Shown piece after piece: positions 10,537-22,595 of a stretch of DNA of 64,000 nt. The stretch is from Armigeres subalbatus (lineage: Eukaryota > Arthropoda > Insecta > Diptera > Culicidae). The stretch covers positions 331,511,953 through 331,575,952 of the forward strand of contig NC_085140.1 in assembly GCF_024139115.2 (NCBI RefSeq). The letters run 5' to 3'. Below the pieces are notes generated by a model, which made no database searches, was not told the origin of the DNA, and worked only from the letters and a program-made list of their open reading frames with translations. Made by a program: the position numbers and the translations under genes. The first letter of the stretch is position 1. The number at the start of each line of letters is the position of its first letter.

Positions 10537-13500
10537 ATGTCTGACAAGAAGGCAGACACCGTTTACGGTAAGTGTAAACCTTTGGATGCGTGTGTTTTGT
10601 CTTGTACAACTGGCGTCAGGGTAAACATGTGATATTTTCTTACTTAATAGGGGAGTGATCTATGAAGTGGTCTAGTCGATGCAATGTGTATTGAAGTGAT
10701 CTTGAGGGGGAGCATAAAGTGGAAAAAGTTCTCGGCTCCCTGAGCATATTGTATCAATGATGTACTTGTTTCAACGCAAAGACAGGCAAAGACAGTCTGA
10801 TCATGAAAACAAGAACATAATATGTTGAGAAATATGTTTCTTATAAAAAGAGATGATCGAACAATGAGTATTTAACTCATGTACTACTGTACTTCTACAT
10901 ATATTCGGTGCTATCAAATTTAAAATAAAATTTTTGATATGATTACGGCCACTCCGATAAATTACTTTTCTTGCTGAGTGCTTTGTGCTTCAGTGCTTTG
11001 AGGAAAGGTCGTATGTGCAAAAGAGAGACTCTCTGCGTACGCCCTTTTTCGCTAATAAATAGGCTAGTTTTGCATTTTTGCTACATTTTCACTCCAGCAC
11101 GCTAGACAATAGGGTGGTTCAAAAAATCGATTTTACTCCACAGTGCTCATCCGATTCTTTATCATGTTCTGATTGTCCTCTGAAAATTTGAGCTCATTAG
11201 GATTAAAACTGATTAAGCACAAGCGATTTCAAGTGTGCATGCAAATTAGTATGGGGAAATTTATTTTTTCAGTATACTGTAAATGACGCTTCACATTAAG
11301 CGCAGGTTAAAAGAAAACCTACATAGCTAAAAGGAATACTCAACAGCTTTCACCCAACGAAAACCGCATGTTGATTAATCGCCCCAATAATTAATCCAAT
11401 TCAAAATCAATCCAAATCCAATCCAATTCCAATCAAAATCCAATTCAAATCCAAACTAAATCCAATCCAAATCCAATATAAATCCAATCCAAATCTAATC
11501 CAAATCCAATCCAAATCCAATCCGAATCCAATCCAAATCTAATCCAAAACCAATCCAAATCCGATCCAAATCCAATCCAAATCCAATACAAATCTGTTCC
11601 AAATCCAATCCAAAACCAATCCAAATCCAATCCAAATCGGATCCAAATCCAATTAAAATCCAACCCAATCCCAATCCGATACTAATCGAATCCAAATCCA
11701 ATCAAAATCCATCCCAATCCAAATCCGATCCAAATCCAATACAAATCCGAACCAAATCCAATTCAAATCCAATCCAAATCCAATCCAATTCCATCCAAAC
11801 CCAATTCAAATAAAAATCCGATCAAAATCCAATCCAATTCAAATTCAATCCAAATCCAATCCAATTCCAATCCAAATCCGATCCAAATCCAATCAAAATC
11901 CAAAACAAATCCGATCCAAATCCAATCAAAATCCGATCCAAACCCAATACAAATCCGATCCAAATCCAAATCAAAGTCCAATCAACATCCAATCCAAATC
12001 AAAGTCCAATCAACATCCAATCCAAATCCAATTCAAATTCAATCCAAATCCAATCCAAATCCGATCCAAATCCAATCCAAATCCAATCAAAATCCAACCC
12101 ATTTTAAATCCGATCAAAATCCAATCCAAATCCGATCTAAATCCAATCAAAATCCGAAACAAATCCGATCAACATCCAATCAAAATCCAACCCAATCCAA
12201 ATCCGATCCAAACTCAATACAAATCCGATCCAAATCCAATTCAAATTCAATCCAAATCCAATCCAAATTCAATCAAAATCCAGTCAAAATCCAACCCATT
12301 TTAAATTCGATCAAAATCCAATCCAAATCCGATCCAAATCCAATCAAAATCCAAAACAAATCCGTTCCAAATCCAATCAAAATCCAACCCAATCTAAATC
12401 CGATCCAAACCCAATACAAATCCGATCCAAATCCAATCCAATTCCATCCAAATCAAAGTCCAATCAACATCCAATCCAAATCCAATTCAAATTCAATCCA
12501 AATCCAATCCAATTTCAATCCAAACCCAATCTAAATCCAATTCAAATCCAATCCAAATTCAATCCAAATCAAATCCAAATCCAATCCAATTCCATCCAAA
12601 TCCAATTCAATTCAAAATCTAATCAAAATCCAATCTAAATACAATTTAAATTCAATCCAAATCCAATCCCAATCCAAATCCAATACAAATACGATCCAAA
12701 TCCAATCCAAATCCAATCAAAACCCAGCCCAATCCAAATCCGATCCAAATCCAATACATATCCAATCGATATCCAATCCAAATCCGATCAATACATATCC
12801 AATCGAGATCCAATCCAAACCCGATCCAAATCCAATCAAAATCCAACCCAATGCAAATCCGATCCAATCCCAATACAAATCCGATCCAAATCCAATTCAA
12901 ATCCAATCCAAATTCAATAAAAATCAAATCCAAATCAAATCCAAATCCAATCCAATTCCATCCAAATCCAATTCAAATCAAAATCCAATCTAAATCCAAT
13001 TCAAATTCAATCCAAATCCAGTCCAATTCCAATCCAAATTCAATCCAAATCCAATCCAATTTCAATCCAAATCCAATCTAAATCCAATTCAAATCCTATC
13101 CAAATTCAATCCAAATCAAATCCAAATCCAATGCAATACCATCCAAATCCAATTCAATTCAAAATCCAATCAAAATCCAATTCAAATTCAATCCAAATCC
13201 AATTCAAATATAATCCAAACCCAACCTCAGTTCAATCTAAATCCTTATATTAATCCAATTCAAATCCAGACCAAATCTAACAAAACAAAAAAAACATTGC
13301 AAATCCAATTCGAATCCATTGCTTATTGAATCCAAACAGTTCCAAATCTAATCCAAATCCAATCTAAATCTTAATCCAGTCCAAATCATATTACTCCGAC
13401 TCGACCCAATTAACCAAAATTCAATCCAAATCCAATCCGAATCCAACGCAAATCCAATCCAAATCCATTCAAAATCCAATCCAAGTTCAATCCAAATCTA

Positions 13501-16500
13501 TTCCAAACCCAACCCAAATTCAATCTGAATTTAATCTTAATCCAAACAGAATCCAAACCAAATCAACTCCACTACAAATCCAAACCAAGCCGACCTGACC
13601 CAATCAACCCAAATCCAATCCAAAAACTATCCAAATCCAATCAAAATCTTTCAAATCCAATCCAAATCTAATCAAAATCTTATCCAAATCCAATCCAAAT
13701 TCAATCCAAATCCAATCCAAATCCAATTTAAATCCAACCCAATCCTAATCCGATACAAATCGAATCCAAATCCAATCAAAATCCATGCCAATCCAAATCC
13801 GATCCAAATTCAATGCAAATCCGAACCAAATCCAATTAAAATCCAATCCAAATCCAATCCAATTCCATCCAAACCCAATTCAAATAAAAATCCGATCAAA
13901 ATCTAATCCAATTCAAATTCAATCCAAATCCAATCCAAATCCAATCCAATTCCAATCCAAATCCGATCCAAATCCAATCAAAATCCGAAACAAATCCGAT
14001 CCAAATCCAATCAAAATCCAAAACAAATCCGATCCAAATCCAATCTAAAACAAATCCAAATCCAATCTAAATCCAATCCGAATCCAATCAAAATTCAACC
14101 CATTTTAAATCCGATCAAAATTCAACACAAATCCAATCTAAATCCAATCCAAATCCGATCCAAATCCAATTAAAATCTAACCCAATCCAAATCCGATCCA
14201 AACTCAATACAAATCCGATCCAAATCCAATTCAAATTCAATCCAAATCCAATCCAATTCCAAACCAAATCCAATCCATATCCAATCCAAATCCAATCCAA
14301 ATTCAATCAAAATCCAGTCAAAATCCAACCCATTTTAAATCCTACCAAAATCCAATACAAATCCAATCCAAATCCAATCAAAATCCAAAACAAATCCTAT
14401 CCAAATCCAATCAAAATCCAACCCAATCTAAATCCGATCCAAACCCAATACAAATCCGATCCAAATCCAATCCAAATCCAATCAAAACCCAGCCCAATCC
14501 AAATCCGATCCAAATCCAATACATATCCAATCGATATCCAATCCAAATCCGATCCAAATCCAATACATATCCAATCGAGATCCAATCCAAACCCGATCCA
14601 AATCCAATCAAAATCTAAACCAATCCAAATCCGATCCAAATCCAATACAAATCCGATCCAAATCCAATTCAAATCCAATCCAAATTCAATTCAAATTCAA
14701 TTCAAATCCGATCCAAATCCAATTCAAATCCAATCCAATTCCATCCAAATCCAATTGAAATCAAAATCCAATCAAAATCCAATCAAAATCCAATCAAAAT
14801 CCAATCCAAATCCAATACAAATTCAATCCAAATCAAATCCAATTTCAATCCAAATCCAATCTAAATCCAATTCAAATCCTATCCAAATTCAATCCAAATC
14901 AAATCCAAATCCAATTCAATTCAAAATCCAATCAAAATCCAATTCATATTCAATCCAAATCCAATTCAAATATAATCCAAACCCAACCTCAGTTCAATCT
15001 AAATCCTTATCTTAATCCAATTCAAATCCAGACCAAATCTAACAAAACAAAAAAAACATTGCAAATCCAATTCGAATCCATTGCTTATTGAATCCAAACA
15101 GTTCCAAATCTAATCCAAATCCAATCTAAATCTTAATCCAGTCCAAATCATATTACTCCGACTCGACCCAATTAACCAAAATTCAATCCAAATCCAATCC
15201 GAATCCAACGCAAATCCAATCCAAATCCATTCAAAATCCAATCCAAGTTCAATCCAAATCTATTCCAAACTCAACCCAAATTCAATCTGAATGTAATCTT
15301 AATCCAAACAGAATCCAAACCAAATCAACTCCAAACCAAGCCGACCTGACCCAATCAACCCAAATCCAATCCAAAAACTATCCAAATCCAATCAAAATCT
15401 TTCAAATCCAATCCAAATCTAATCAAAATCTTATCCAAATCCAATCCAAATTCAATCCAAATCCAATCCGAATCCAACGCAAATCCAATCCAAATCCAAT
15501 CCAAATCCAATCCAAATCCAATCCAAATCCAAACCAAATCAACTCCAAACCAAGCCGACCTGATCCAATCAACCCAAATCCAATCAAAATCTTTCAGATC
15601 CAATGCAAATCTAATCCATATCCAAATCCAATCTAAACCCAATCCAAATCCAATTCAAATCCGATCTAAATTCAGTTCATTTATATCCAACCCATCGCCA
15701 CTAATAGTAGAAATTAGTTTTCCCTGGATTTTGCTTTCTTATAATAGGTAGGGGTGATCGGGGAAATATGGGCCACCTAAGGAGATCGTTCCAAAAAGCA
15801 CTGAAAAGCTCCAAACATCGTTATTCAAATGTAGTTGACTTATACTAGTCATATTACGTCGATGAATGATGAATAATGCGTTTTGAAATTGTTGGAATGC
15901 ACTTTTAAAATGTGTTGTTTTTAATGTGTGTTCCCGACTATACGGGGCAATATGGGCCACCATTTGGGGCAGTATGAGCCACCCATCCAAAACATTCTTT
16001 TGGGAGATAAAAGTGTCGTAATGTGGATGAATATGATATTCCTACAACAGTTTAGTGTATTCCATTGAAAATGAGATTGATAAGCCGCACAACAGGGGAC
16101 TGAACCGATATGCCACTCTGCCGTTTGCGCAGACACATTTCAATTGGTCTATGTTAATTTTTTTATGTTCCGATCGCAGTGATACGATATTGTAATTTAT
16201 CCGTAACTAGTCGACCCGGCAGACGTTGTCCTGCATAGTAGGCGAAAATGCGCGTTGTGATCTGCCCATGCGAAATTTCCATACAAATCCTAATTTCAGT
16301 TTTTTACGATTTGTTTATATTTACTCGTGATTTCTACTAAAGAAATATCATATAAACCCGTCGGAAACTATAACGGACGTTTCTGCTGAAGGAATAAAGA
16401 TGATCCATCCAGCCGTTTTTGAGTTATGCGGATACGAACACAGACCATTTCATTTTTATTATATAGAAGATAGATGAAGCTAACATAGATGATAATGTTT

Positions 16501-17386
16501 TTGTATTCGGCAACTAAAATTTGAATTTGTTCGCATATAAGTGCCTAATATGTTGCCCTGTGCAGGTATGTCCATATTGCCCCAAAGAGAGTGGTTTTGG
16601 AAAAACAATTCTTTTTGATAAATTCAGATTTGTATCAGTACAAAAAGTGTGTGCACAATATTCAATTATAATAGATCTTTTGATTGTTGTGTATTTTTGA
16701 CCTGTATTTTTATCAATTTTGTGTCAAAACCTTATTTATAAACTTAAAATCTTATAATAATTCTGCCTATGCAGCAAAAATTTACATTTTCAAGTGTATT
16801 TTCATGTTTGAATTGAATTTTAATGCGGTTTTCACATTGAGGCTTATGTGGACCATTCTCTTAAAATCATATAACTTTGAGATGATAAAACTTGTCAATA
16901 AGCTCAAATTCAGGGTGGCTCATATTGCCCCGTATGTTCATATTGCCCCTACTGCCCCTAAATGTCTTCAAAAAACATTCGAAATTTAACGTCAGCTGTT
17001 TTCCCTGAAATACGGGTAAAACGCATATGTAAAGCATGTAAATTATTAGACCTTTGTATTTCGCTATACTTGACTTTTCGAATGGGATTAATATGCATTA
17101 TTATGAGAAAGCACTATTACTGCTTAGTATGGGATGCTTAGATCTCGTTGATAAACTACATATTTAGGATTAGATAGATCATACTATACAATAAATATCG
17201 TATTGTTAAGTCTTATAACCATTTTTTTTCATTTCCGCTTTCTTCTTTATAGACATCCTGATTCCGTCGATGGTAATCGCTGCCCTATTTATTGTTAATG
17301 GCATCGTATTCGCGGTCATTATGCGCTACAGAAACAAAAGAAAACAACGCCTTGAACTAGACAGTAAGGAATTAGCAGAACTGTAA
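10537..17386 (+). CDS. 54-residue single-pass membrane micropeptide (two coding exons)
   Basis: Coding parts are 10537-10567 and 17253-17386. The donor is G|GTAAGT and the acceptor TTCTTCTTTATAG, with split codon G|AC, giving an intron of 6685 bp. The product begins [11 protein letters not shown], then has a hydrophobic helix at about residues 12-34 ([20 protein letters not shown]). A basic stop-transfer run RYRNKRKQR follows, and the acidic tail ends DSKELAEL. By the positive-inside rule the C-terminus should be cytosolic. The start ATG has A at -3 and is the first in-frame ATG of its exon. I do not recognise the family; size and shape fit small regulatory transmembrane peptides, but no function is claimed. 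Perfect splice sites and a clean membrane-protein layout across the junction argue it is real. The intron holds the AATCCA satellite and a Helitron-bearing element. Confidence 0.75.
10568..11389 (+). other. Proximal part of the large intron
   Basis: No exon-like segment. Near 11112 the string AGGGTGGTTCAAAAAATCG resembles the end of a common mosquito TA-flanked DNA element, but the other end was not found. Confidence 0.35.
11390..15690. repeat. 4.3-kb AATCCA satellite, intronic
   Basis: Nearly uninterrupted, degenerate repeats of AATCCA / AAATCC fill the interval. Variants such as CAATTCAAATCC and CGATCC form higher-order patterns. The plus strand is almost free of G. Inside it, the block around 13205-13690 recurs at about 14965-15450, offset 1762 bp. 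Further blocks (for example CCCATTTTAAATCC near 12099 and 14099) recur at about 2 kb offsets, so the array has grown by segmental duplication. Trp/Ile/Gly/Asp-rich minus frames and Asn/Pro/Ile-rich plus frames are artefacts. Confidence 0.97.
15751..16958. mobile_element. TA-flanked non-autonomous DNA element with GGGGCAATATG repeats
   Basis: The ends GGGGTGATCGGGGAAATATG and (inverted) GGGGCAGTAGGGGCAATATG lie inside TA (15749-15750 and 16959-16960). Internal copies of GGGGCAATATG(G/A)GCCACC occur near both ends. No transposase is visible. A Helitron is inserted at 16207-16474, leaving an element of about 0.94 kb. It lies in the micropeptide gene intron. Confidence 0.65.
16207..16474 (-). mobile_element. 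Short non-autonomous Helitron, second copy
   Basis: It is the reverse complement of the family at 8810-9090: 5' TCTATCTTCTATATAATAA at 16474, 3' CTAG at 16207, host A|T junction. It is inserted in the element at 15751-16958, so it is the younger of the two. It is 13 bp shorter than the other copy. Confidence 0.8.
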
Positions 17387-19645
17387 AGCCCCTCGTCACT
17401 TCCTCAAATGTAAAAAGATGCCGGATAAAAAATCTGCTGCATGAGTAAATACTCCAAACAATGATAATGCATGTACAGAAATGAACACAATGGAAGAGTC
17501 ATTAGAAATGAAGAATGAAAGCAAACCATCTCCATCGTCGTTGTCCTCGTTGTCGCCTGCACCACCATCTCCCCTGAATATCATCACCCCATAGATATAG
17601 CTCTTATTTTGGTCGGAAGTAAGAGAAAACTTTCGACATCATATCATCCGTCACGTGGTCTCCCCTCCAATGGTAACGACCAAGTGCAGAACTACGTTTT
17701 TCTCTGTATCTTCGTTGCATATGCATGCACGTCGACATCAATCTTCATGTTGGCTTGCACCTCGCAAATATCTGAACACGTGTGTCACACCCCTAATGAA
17801 CCTGCTACCGAACAACGAAGCCATTCTCGCCGTCGCCGGCACCCCATCCTTGCCCCAGCAAGGGCAAGGTCGTCATCATCTACCGCAGTACCAGTAGAAG
17901 AACCATATCATCAAACCATCTTCATTATCACGGCCACTGAAGCATCGTCGTCATCTCCTAGAGATGAGGAACGCCAATGCGCCAAGGCCGAAGGAAACTC
18001 AACATTATCATCGCCACTCGGTAACTACTTGTAAGAGAAGGTAAGTCTAACCCACAGTTCAATTATTGGAATACAGATTCAAAATGCGCTCAGTTTACAA
18101 GTGAACACAAGCTGGATATTTTGTCGCTTTAACGAGAAAAAAATGGTGAAACATCATCGTAGTTCAATATATAGCTTATTAAATTGGAAATTACCAGATT
18201 AGAAGAACATTTGGGATTGTAAATTTGAAGAATTAATGACAGCTTTGACAGATATGAGAAGTCTTTGATGAAGTCCGAGCAGTACAACACAAATTCATAT
18301 ATTACCATGAATCAAACGCTGATTTTAAATCTTACTCTGGCACTGGCTTTCTGTTATTCGATTTCATCAGATACTAATTCTTTGCTCACAGATGTCTTAA
18401 TTCTACAAATATTAAATGTCCAAAAAGAAACTCTACACACTCACACGTAAACGATAACTATTTTGCACGTGTAATATTATTATATACAAAAAATCTCTTA
18501 TATCGCATTTCTAAAGTGAAAAAATAATGGTTATCGTGAATGAGACCAAATATAAAACGAACAAAATATTTATATTAAGCAAATCTGCTGACGAATTTTG
18601 ATATCTTATTTCCTCGATAATTTTTGGTCTCAAAAATATTTTCTTAAATTTTTGCTTTACATAAGAAACACCGGTCAAAAAATCAATCTAAAACCGCCAC
18701 TTGGATTGCATCGAGTAATGTAATATTTTCTGAAATTTTATATACATTCAAAATCAAATATAAAAAAAAATCGTATAAATCCAGAAGGAAACACATTTGT
18801 TCGATAGCCGAATCTGATGAATTTTTCAAACTTTCTTCGACAAATACAGATTGAAAAAAAAAATAAACAAACGCATATTAGAAAGCAAGCTGTATCGCGT
18901 TTAAGAAATACACGCAAACATACACAAAAACATAACATAAGCCAAAGATTAAATGTTAAACGCGAGCCTATAATGCAAATTCAGCCACCTGCTTTTACGA
19001 GAAGAAAAAGGGATTGAAACGAGTTAAAATTGAAAGATAAAATCAACATGTGCTTTAAAAGAACAAAGAAAATTTAATCGCTATAAACCAACAAAAAACA
19101 AAATCGCTCTAGTAGAACACTAAGAATAAAAACTAAACTATGGAACTGAAGGGAAAAAGTAGGAATTTGAACCTCCTGTGCGGGATATTGGTAGATGATG
19201 CTTGGCCAATTGTGAATTGTGATCGATACAGTTACACACACACATACAGACAAACAAACAAACAACACAAACTGGTGAGAGTGTAGATGCGCGATGAACT
19301 GAGTTACTCAAAATTCAAACTATTTTCCCAAGTTGGGAAAGTCATGCAAAATGTGAAAATCAAACCAAACCTGGAATAAGTTATGCAAGGTAATACAATT
19401 ATTTCGGGCAATGTATGAAGTTGTAGCCAGACGAAATAAAATTAGAAGAAAGTGTAGTCCGTAATCTAAAAAATATTATCATTTTTTGGGTCGGTTCATT
19501 GTTTTCGTGGCTTTCCATAAAGTGAGAGTCCAACTATTTTCTGTTTGTTTGAAACTCTGTTATTTTCTTAATTTTTTAAGGGAATATTTATTTGCCGAAT
19601 TAAACATTGTACTTCCACACCGAAAATAAAAGTAATAAAGTAACA
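17387..19645 (+). other. Likely long 3' untranslated region of the micropeptide gene
   Basis: After the TAA at 17384-17386 there is no further splice-linked coding exon. The sequence is AT-rich, with CATCATC-rich and ACAAACAAACAAAC patches. Poly(A)-signal hexamers AATAAA lie at 19435 and 19625, with AATAAA-like sequence at 19634. A 141-codon open frame at 17609-18034 lacks any recognised domain and is left out. Extent is inferred; earlier cleavage is possible. Confidence 0.4.
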
Positions 19646-19979
19646 TAAAAAAATTAAAACAGGGACAAAGTTCAATACATCCGAAATTTTCATGTGACGT
19701 TGTAATTTGTGAAATTCAAATAACCCTTGCATATATTACATCCGTTATTGGATCTAAATTTTGATGCATGACTGTACCGTAGCATCTAGTTTCCGATTCC
19801 ATTGAAAATGATGATTTTTTCCTAACTTTTTGTTTTATAATTGTGGATTTGTACGCTGATCTATTATTTTTACGTCGGTTCAAATATGTATCTATATTAT
19901 ATAATATTATTTATTTTTTACACGTTATATACATGATCTTTCAACCTTAAGTTTAAGTTCATCAAGGATAATATTATGT

Positions 19980-20835
19980 ATAGTACGGAGATCCTGAAAT
20001 ATTTTTCGCGCCAAATCCGCGCTGACTAAAATCAAATCCGCGCCATTTCCGCGCGTCATGAAATCTATTTCGCGCCAAATCGGCGCGACGTGAAATATTA
20101 ATTTTGGTTATACCACAATTAACTGAATATAATCTCAATTATTTAAATTTGTATCAAGAAACAAATAATAAAAAAAAACTCAGCAGAAATTTCTTCAGGA
20201 ATTTTGTAGAACAATTAACGAAAACTCCTGCAAAAGTTAGTCCGTTTTATGCGGAATTTATGCGGAAAATTCTTCTTCAAATTCTTGTGATGTTTAGTAG
20301 TTCATGCAGGAAATTCCTCCAATTGACATTTTTAACTCCTATTTTTTCGTAATTCTCCGGCAAGAATTCCTGTGTCGTTTTTTACTAGAATTTCAACTAA
20401 AATCTCCAAGAATACCTGCAAAAAATCCTGCAGAAAATCATCATTCGTGCACACATTTGTTCCGGAATTTCTACGGTGAGTACTCCGGGAATTTTCGCGG
20501 AAATTATCCTGGATTTTTTTTTGCAGAAATCCAATTGCTCTTGGAACTTCTGAAGAAATCGTTCCGAAATTGTCTGGGAAATTTTTCTGAGAACATGTGG
20601 AAATTCCTCCGGATATTCTTGCAAAAGTTCCCCTGGGAAATCAAGCGGAAATTCATTCGGGAATATTGTAATAAATTCAAGAAAACTCGTCAAAAACAAC
20701 CTACGGAACATTTTCAGAGACAACATGTAAAAAATCCTTCATTAATTTCTGCGGAAATCGGAGAATCTTTCGTTAAAATCTAGACGCAATTTTTTAGAAT
20801 TGTTTAAAGAAATTCCTGTGATCATCGCTACAGGA
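19980..20835. repeat. CGCGCCAAATC palindromic patch and degenerate GGAAATTCC minisatellite
   Basis: At 19995-20090 the motif CGCGCCAAATC(C/G)GCGC recurs in both orientations; related copies occur near 26062-26100. From about 20180 to 20835 short irregular GGAATTTC / GAAATTCCTGC units are repeated in both orientations. The 159-codon frame in it is a by-product of that composition. Confidence 0.5.
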
Positions 20836-20852
20836 ATTTCGAAGGTCAGTCC

Positions 20853-20904
20853 TATTGTTGCGGTATTGCATGTTATTCTTATGGAGAGCGATACCGCAAC
20901 AATA
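20853..20904. repeat. 14-bp perfect inverted repeat at the LINE insertion site
   Basis: TATTGTTGCGGTAT (20853-20866) is mirrored by ATACCGCAACAATA (20891-20904) with a 24-base loop. The Jockey-clade LINE's target duplication starts at the edge of the right arm, and the 3' flank resumes with ACCGCAATAACAGG. Confidence 0.7.
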
Positions 20905-21184
20905 AGATCTTAGCACTCAGACCGCATCGTGCTTTCGTGCTGTGCGGTTCTTTCTCTCTTTGCGGAAGGAAGTTTTTAATACTACCCGAAGCTATTTTAA
21001 TTTCAACGGTGCTTCTTAGCGCTATTTGTACCCACTGATCCCGTTACGATCTTTGCAAGGACCCGTGCCTTCGTTTTACGTTGGACCCGTTTGCGGAAGT
21101 AAAATTCCGACAACCGGTGGTAATCCTGCAGGGACACCGTTCTGGGAAAAAACCTCTTAGAAGGTCACGTCTCCACGCTCAGCA

Positions 21185-22595
21185 ATGAGTATTAACAAAA
21201 ACAAGAGGAAGGGGGAGTCTCTGAATTCTCCACTTCCTTCAAAGAAACAAGGTTTCAAGACCGTCCTGCCCAAGCGCGGAAAAAATAGAAGGAAGCTGGA
21301 GAATTCAGATATTCCTTCTAACTCTAATATCGGAAATAATTCTTCTCCAATCGAACTGAGCAATCAGTTCGATTTGATTAATGATGAAATTGAGCAAATC
21401 GAATCTACCTCTAGCCCAGGTGATTCGATTCATGCGAAAAAGCAAAGGATTCCACCAATTGTGGTATCTGTTGCCGAGTTTTCTGGCTTCCGGAATGAGA
21501 TTTTGAGTAACCTTCAGGGGATCAAGGTTTCATTTCAGATTGCTAGGAAGGGTGACTGCCGCGTTTTGCCGGGATCCTTTGACGATCGCAAACGTCTTCT
21601 TCACTATTTAACTGAGAAGCGCCATAAATTCTTCACATACGACGACAAAACTGAGCGATTGTTCAAAGTCGTCTTGAAGGTCTCCCCAGTGATGACAAAT
21701 CACTGGATGAGATTAAAATTGAAATTTCTCAATTACTTGGATTTTCACCAGTCCAAGTAATTAAGATGAAAAAGAAATCCCATTCTGGTACTTCCCAGAG
21801 GGCATTTCTCAAGAATTTTATTTAGTTCATTTTAACAAAAGTGAACTAAATAATATGAAAAGTTTGGAAAAGGCCTGTATTATGTCTCATGTCCGTGTTA
21901 CATGGGAACATTTCCGCAGGCCTGGGGGAAATTTCCAAACCCTACCCAGTGCCGTAAGTGCCAAAAGTGGGGTCATGGAACCAAACATTGTCACATGGAT
22001 GCTAAATGCATGATTTGTGGTGGAACCTCTCACGCCAAGGACGCATGTCCTGTGAGAGAAGATTCCAATAAATTTAAGTGCGCAAACTGTGGGGCAATCA
22101 TAAATCCAATTTCTGGGAATGCCCTTCACGCAAAAAGTTTTGAATTCCCGTGCAAAATTGATGACGGGAAATTCCAATCGGATCCCAGATTCGACGGGTA
22201 GAAATTTTTCAAACGCTCAAATTTCGAAACCGGTTACCGGTCGAGCAATTCATACCCACCACAATTCACAAACAAATTTTGCCGCTCGTCAACGGGTAGC
22301 AAGCACTTCAGTAAATTCCAATTTTTCCAATGTACCTACGTATGCAAACATCGCTGCTGGTAGACAAAATTTCTCTTCTCAAAATGAGGTTTATACCCAT
22401 GTCCCAACGGAAAATAACGGTCTTGTTGCCGATTCAGGTAGCATGACTGCTTCCGATTTTGATTTTTTAACTGAACAATTGCATCACATGATTGATGCAA
22501 TGTTCAAAGCAAATACCATTCCTGAAGCTGTTCAGGTTGGTATAAAGTACACACAAAAAATTGTTATCGGACTCCGTTTCAATGGATCCAAATAA
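21185..22595 (+). pseudogene. LINE copy A ORF1 (gag-like, zinc knuckle), frameshifted
   Basis: It opens MSINKNKRKGESLNSPLPSK with a basic N-terminus. The C-terminal half has three zinc knuckles: CRKCQKWGHGTKHC, CMICGGTSHAKDAC and CANCGG followed by H and C in the next frame. Frame is lost near 21735, where extra bases repeat AATTACTTGG relative to an intact reading, and at about 22093, where one G is missing compared with copy B. The last part (residues ending IGLRFNGSK) is open to the stop at 22593-22595. The protein would be the nucleic-acid-binding chaperone of the retrotransposon particle. Confidence 0.85.

Noticed and set aside
11445..15642. Many 60-95 codon frames rich in Trp/Ile/Gly/Asp (minus) or Asn/Pro/Ile/Lys (plus)
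   Set aside because: They are translations of the AATCCA satellite; frames persist only because the repeat lacks stops in those phases.
11390..15690. Telomeric or CRISPR-like array
   Set aside because: Unit is degenerate AATCCA without spacers and does not match the insect TTAGG telomere repeat; the host is eukaryotic.
17609..18034. 141-codon frame after the micropeptide stop
   Set aside because: No splice link to the preceding exon, no domain, Ser-rich from CATCATC repeats; best seen as untranslated region.
20304..20783. 159-codon frame
   Set aside because: Falls in a degenerate GGAAATTCC minisatellite; an equally long frame on the opposite strand shows it is compositional.
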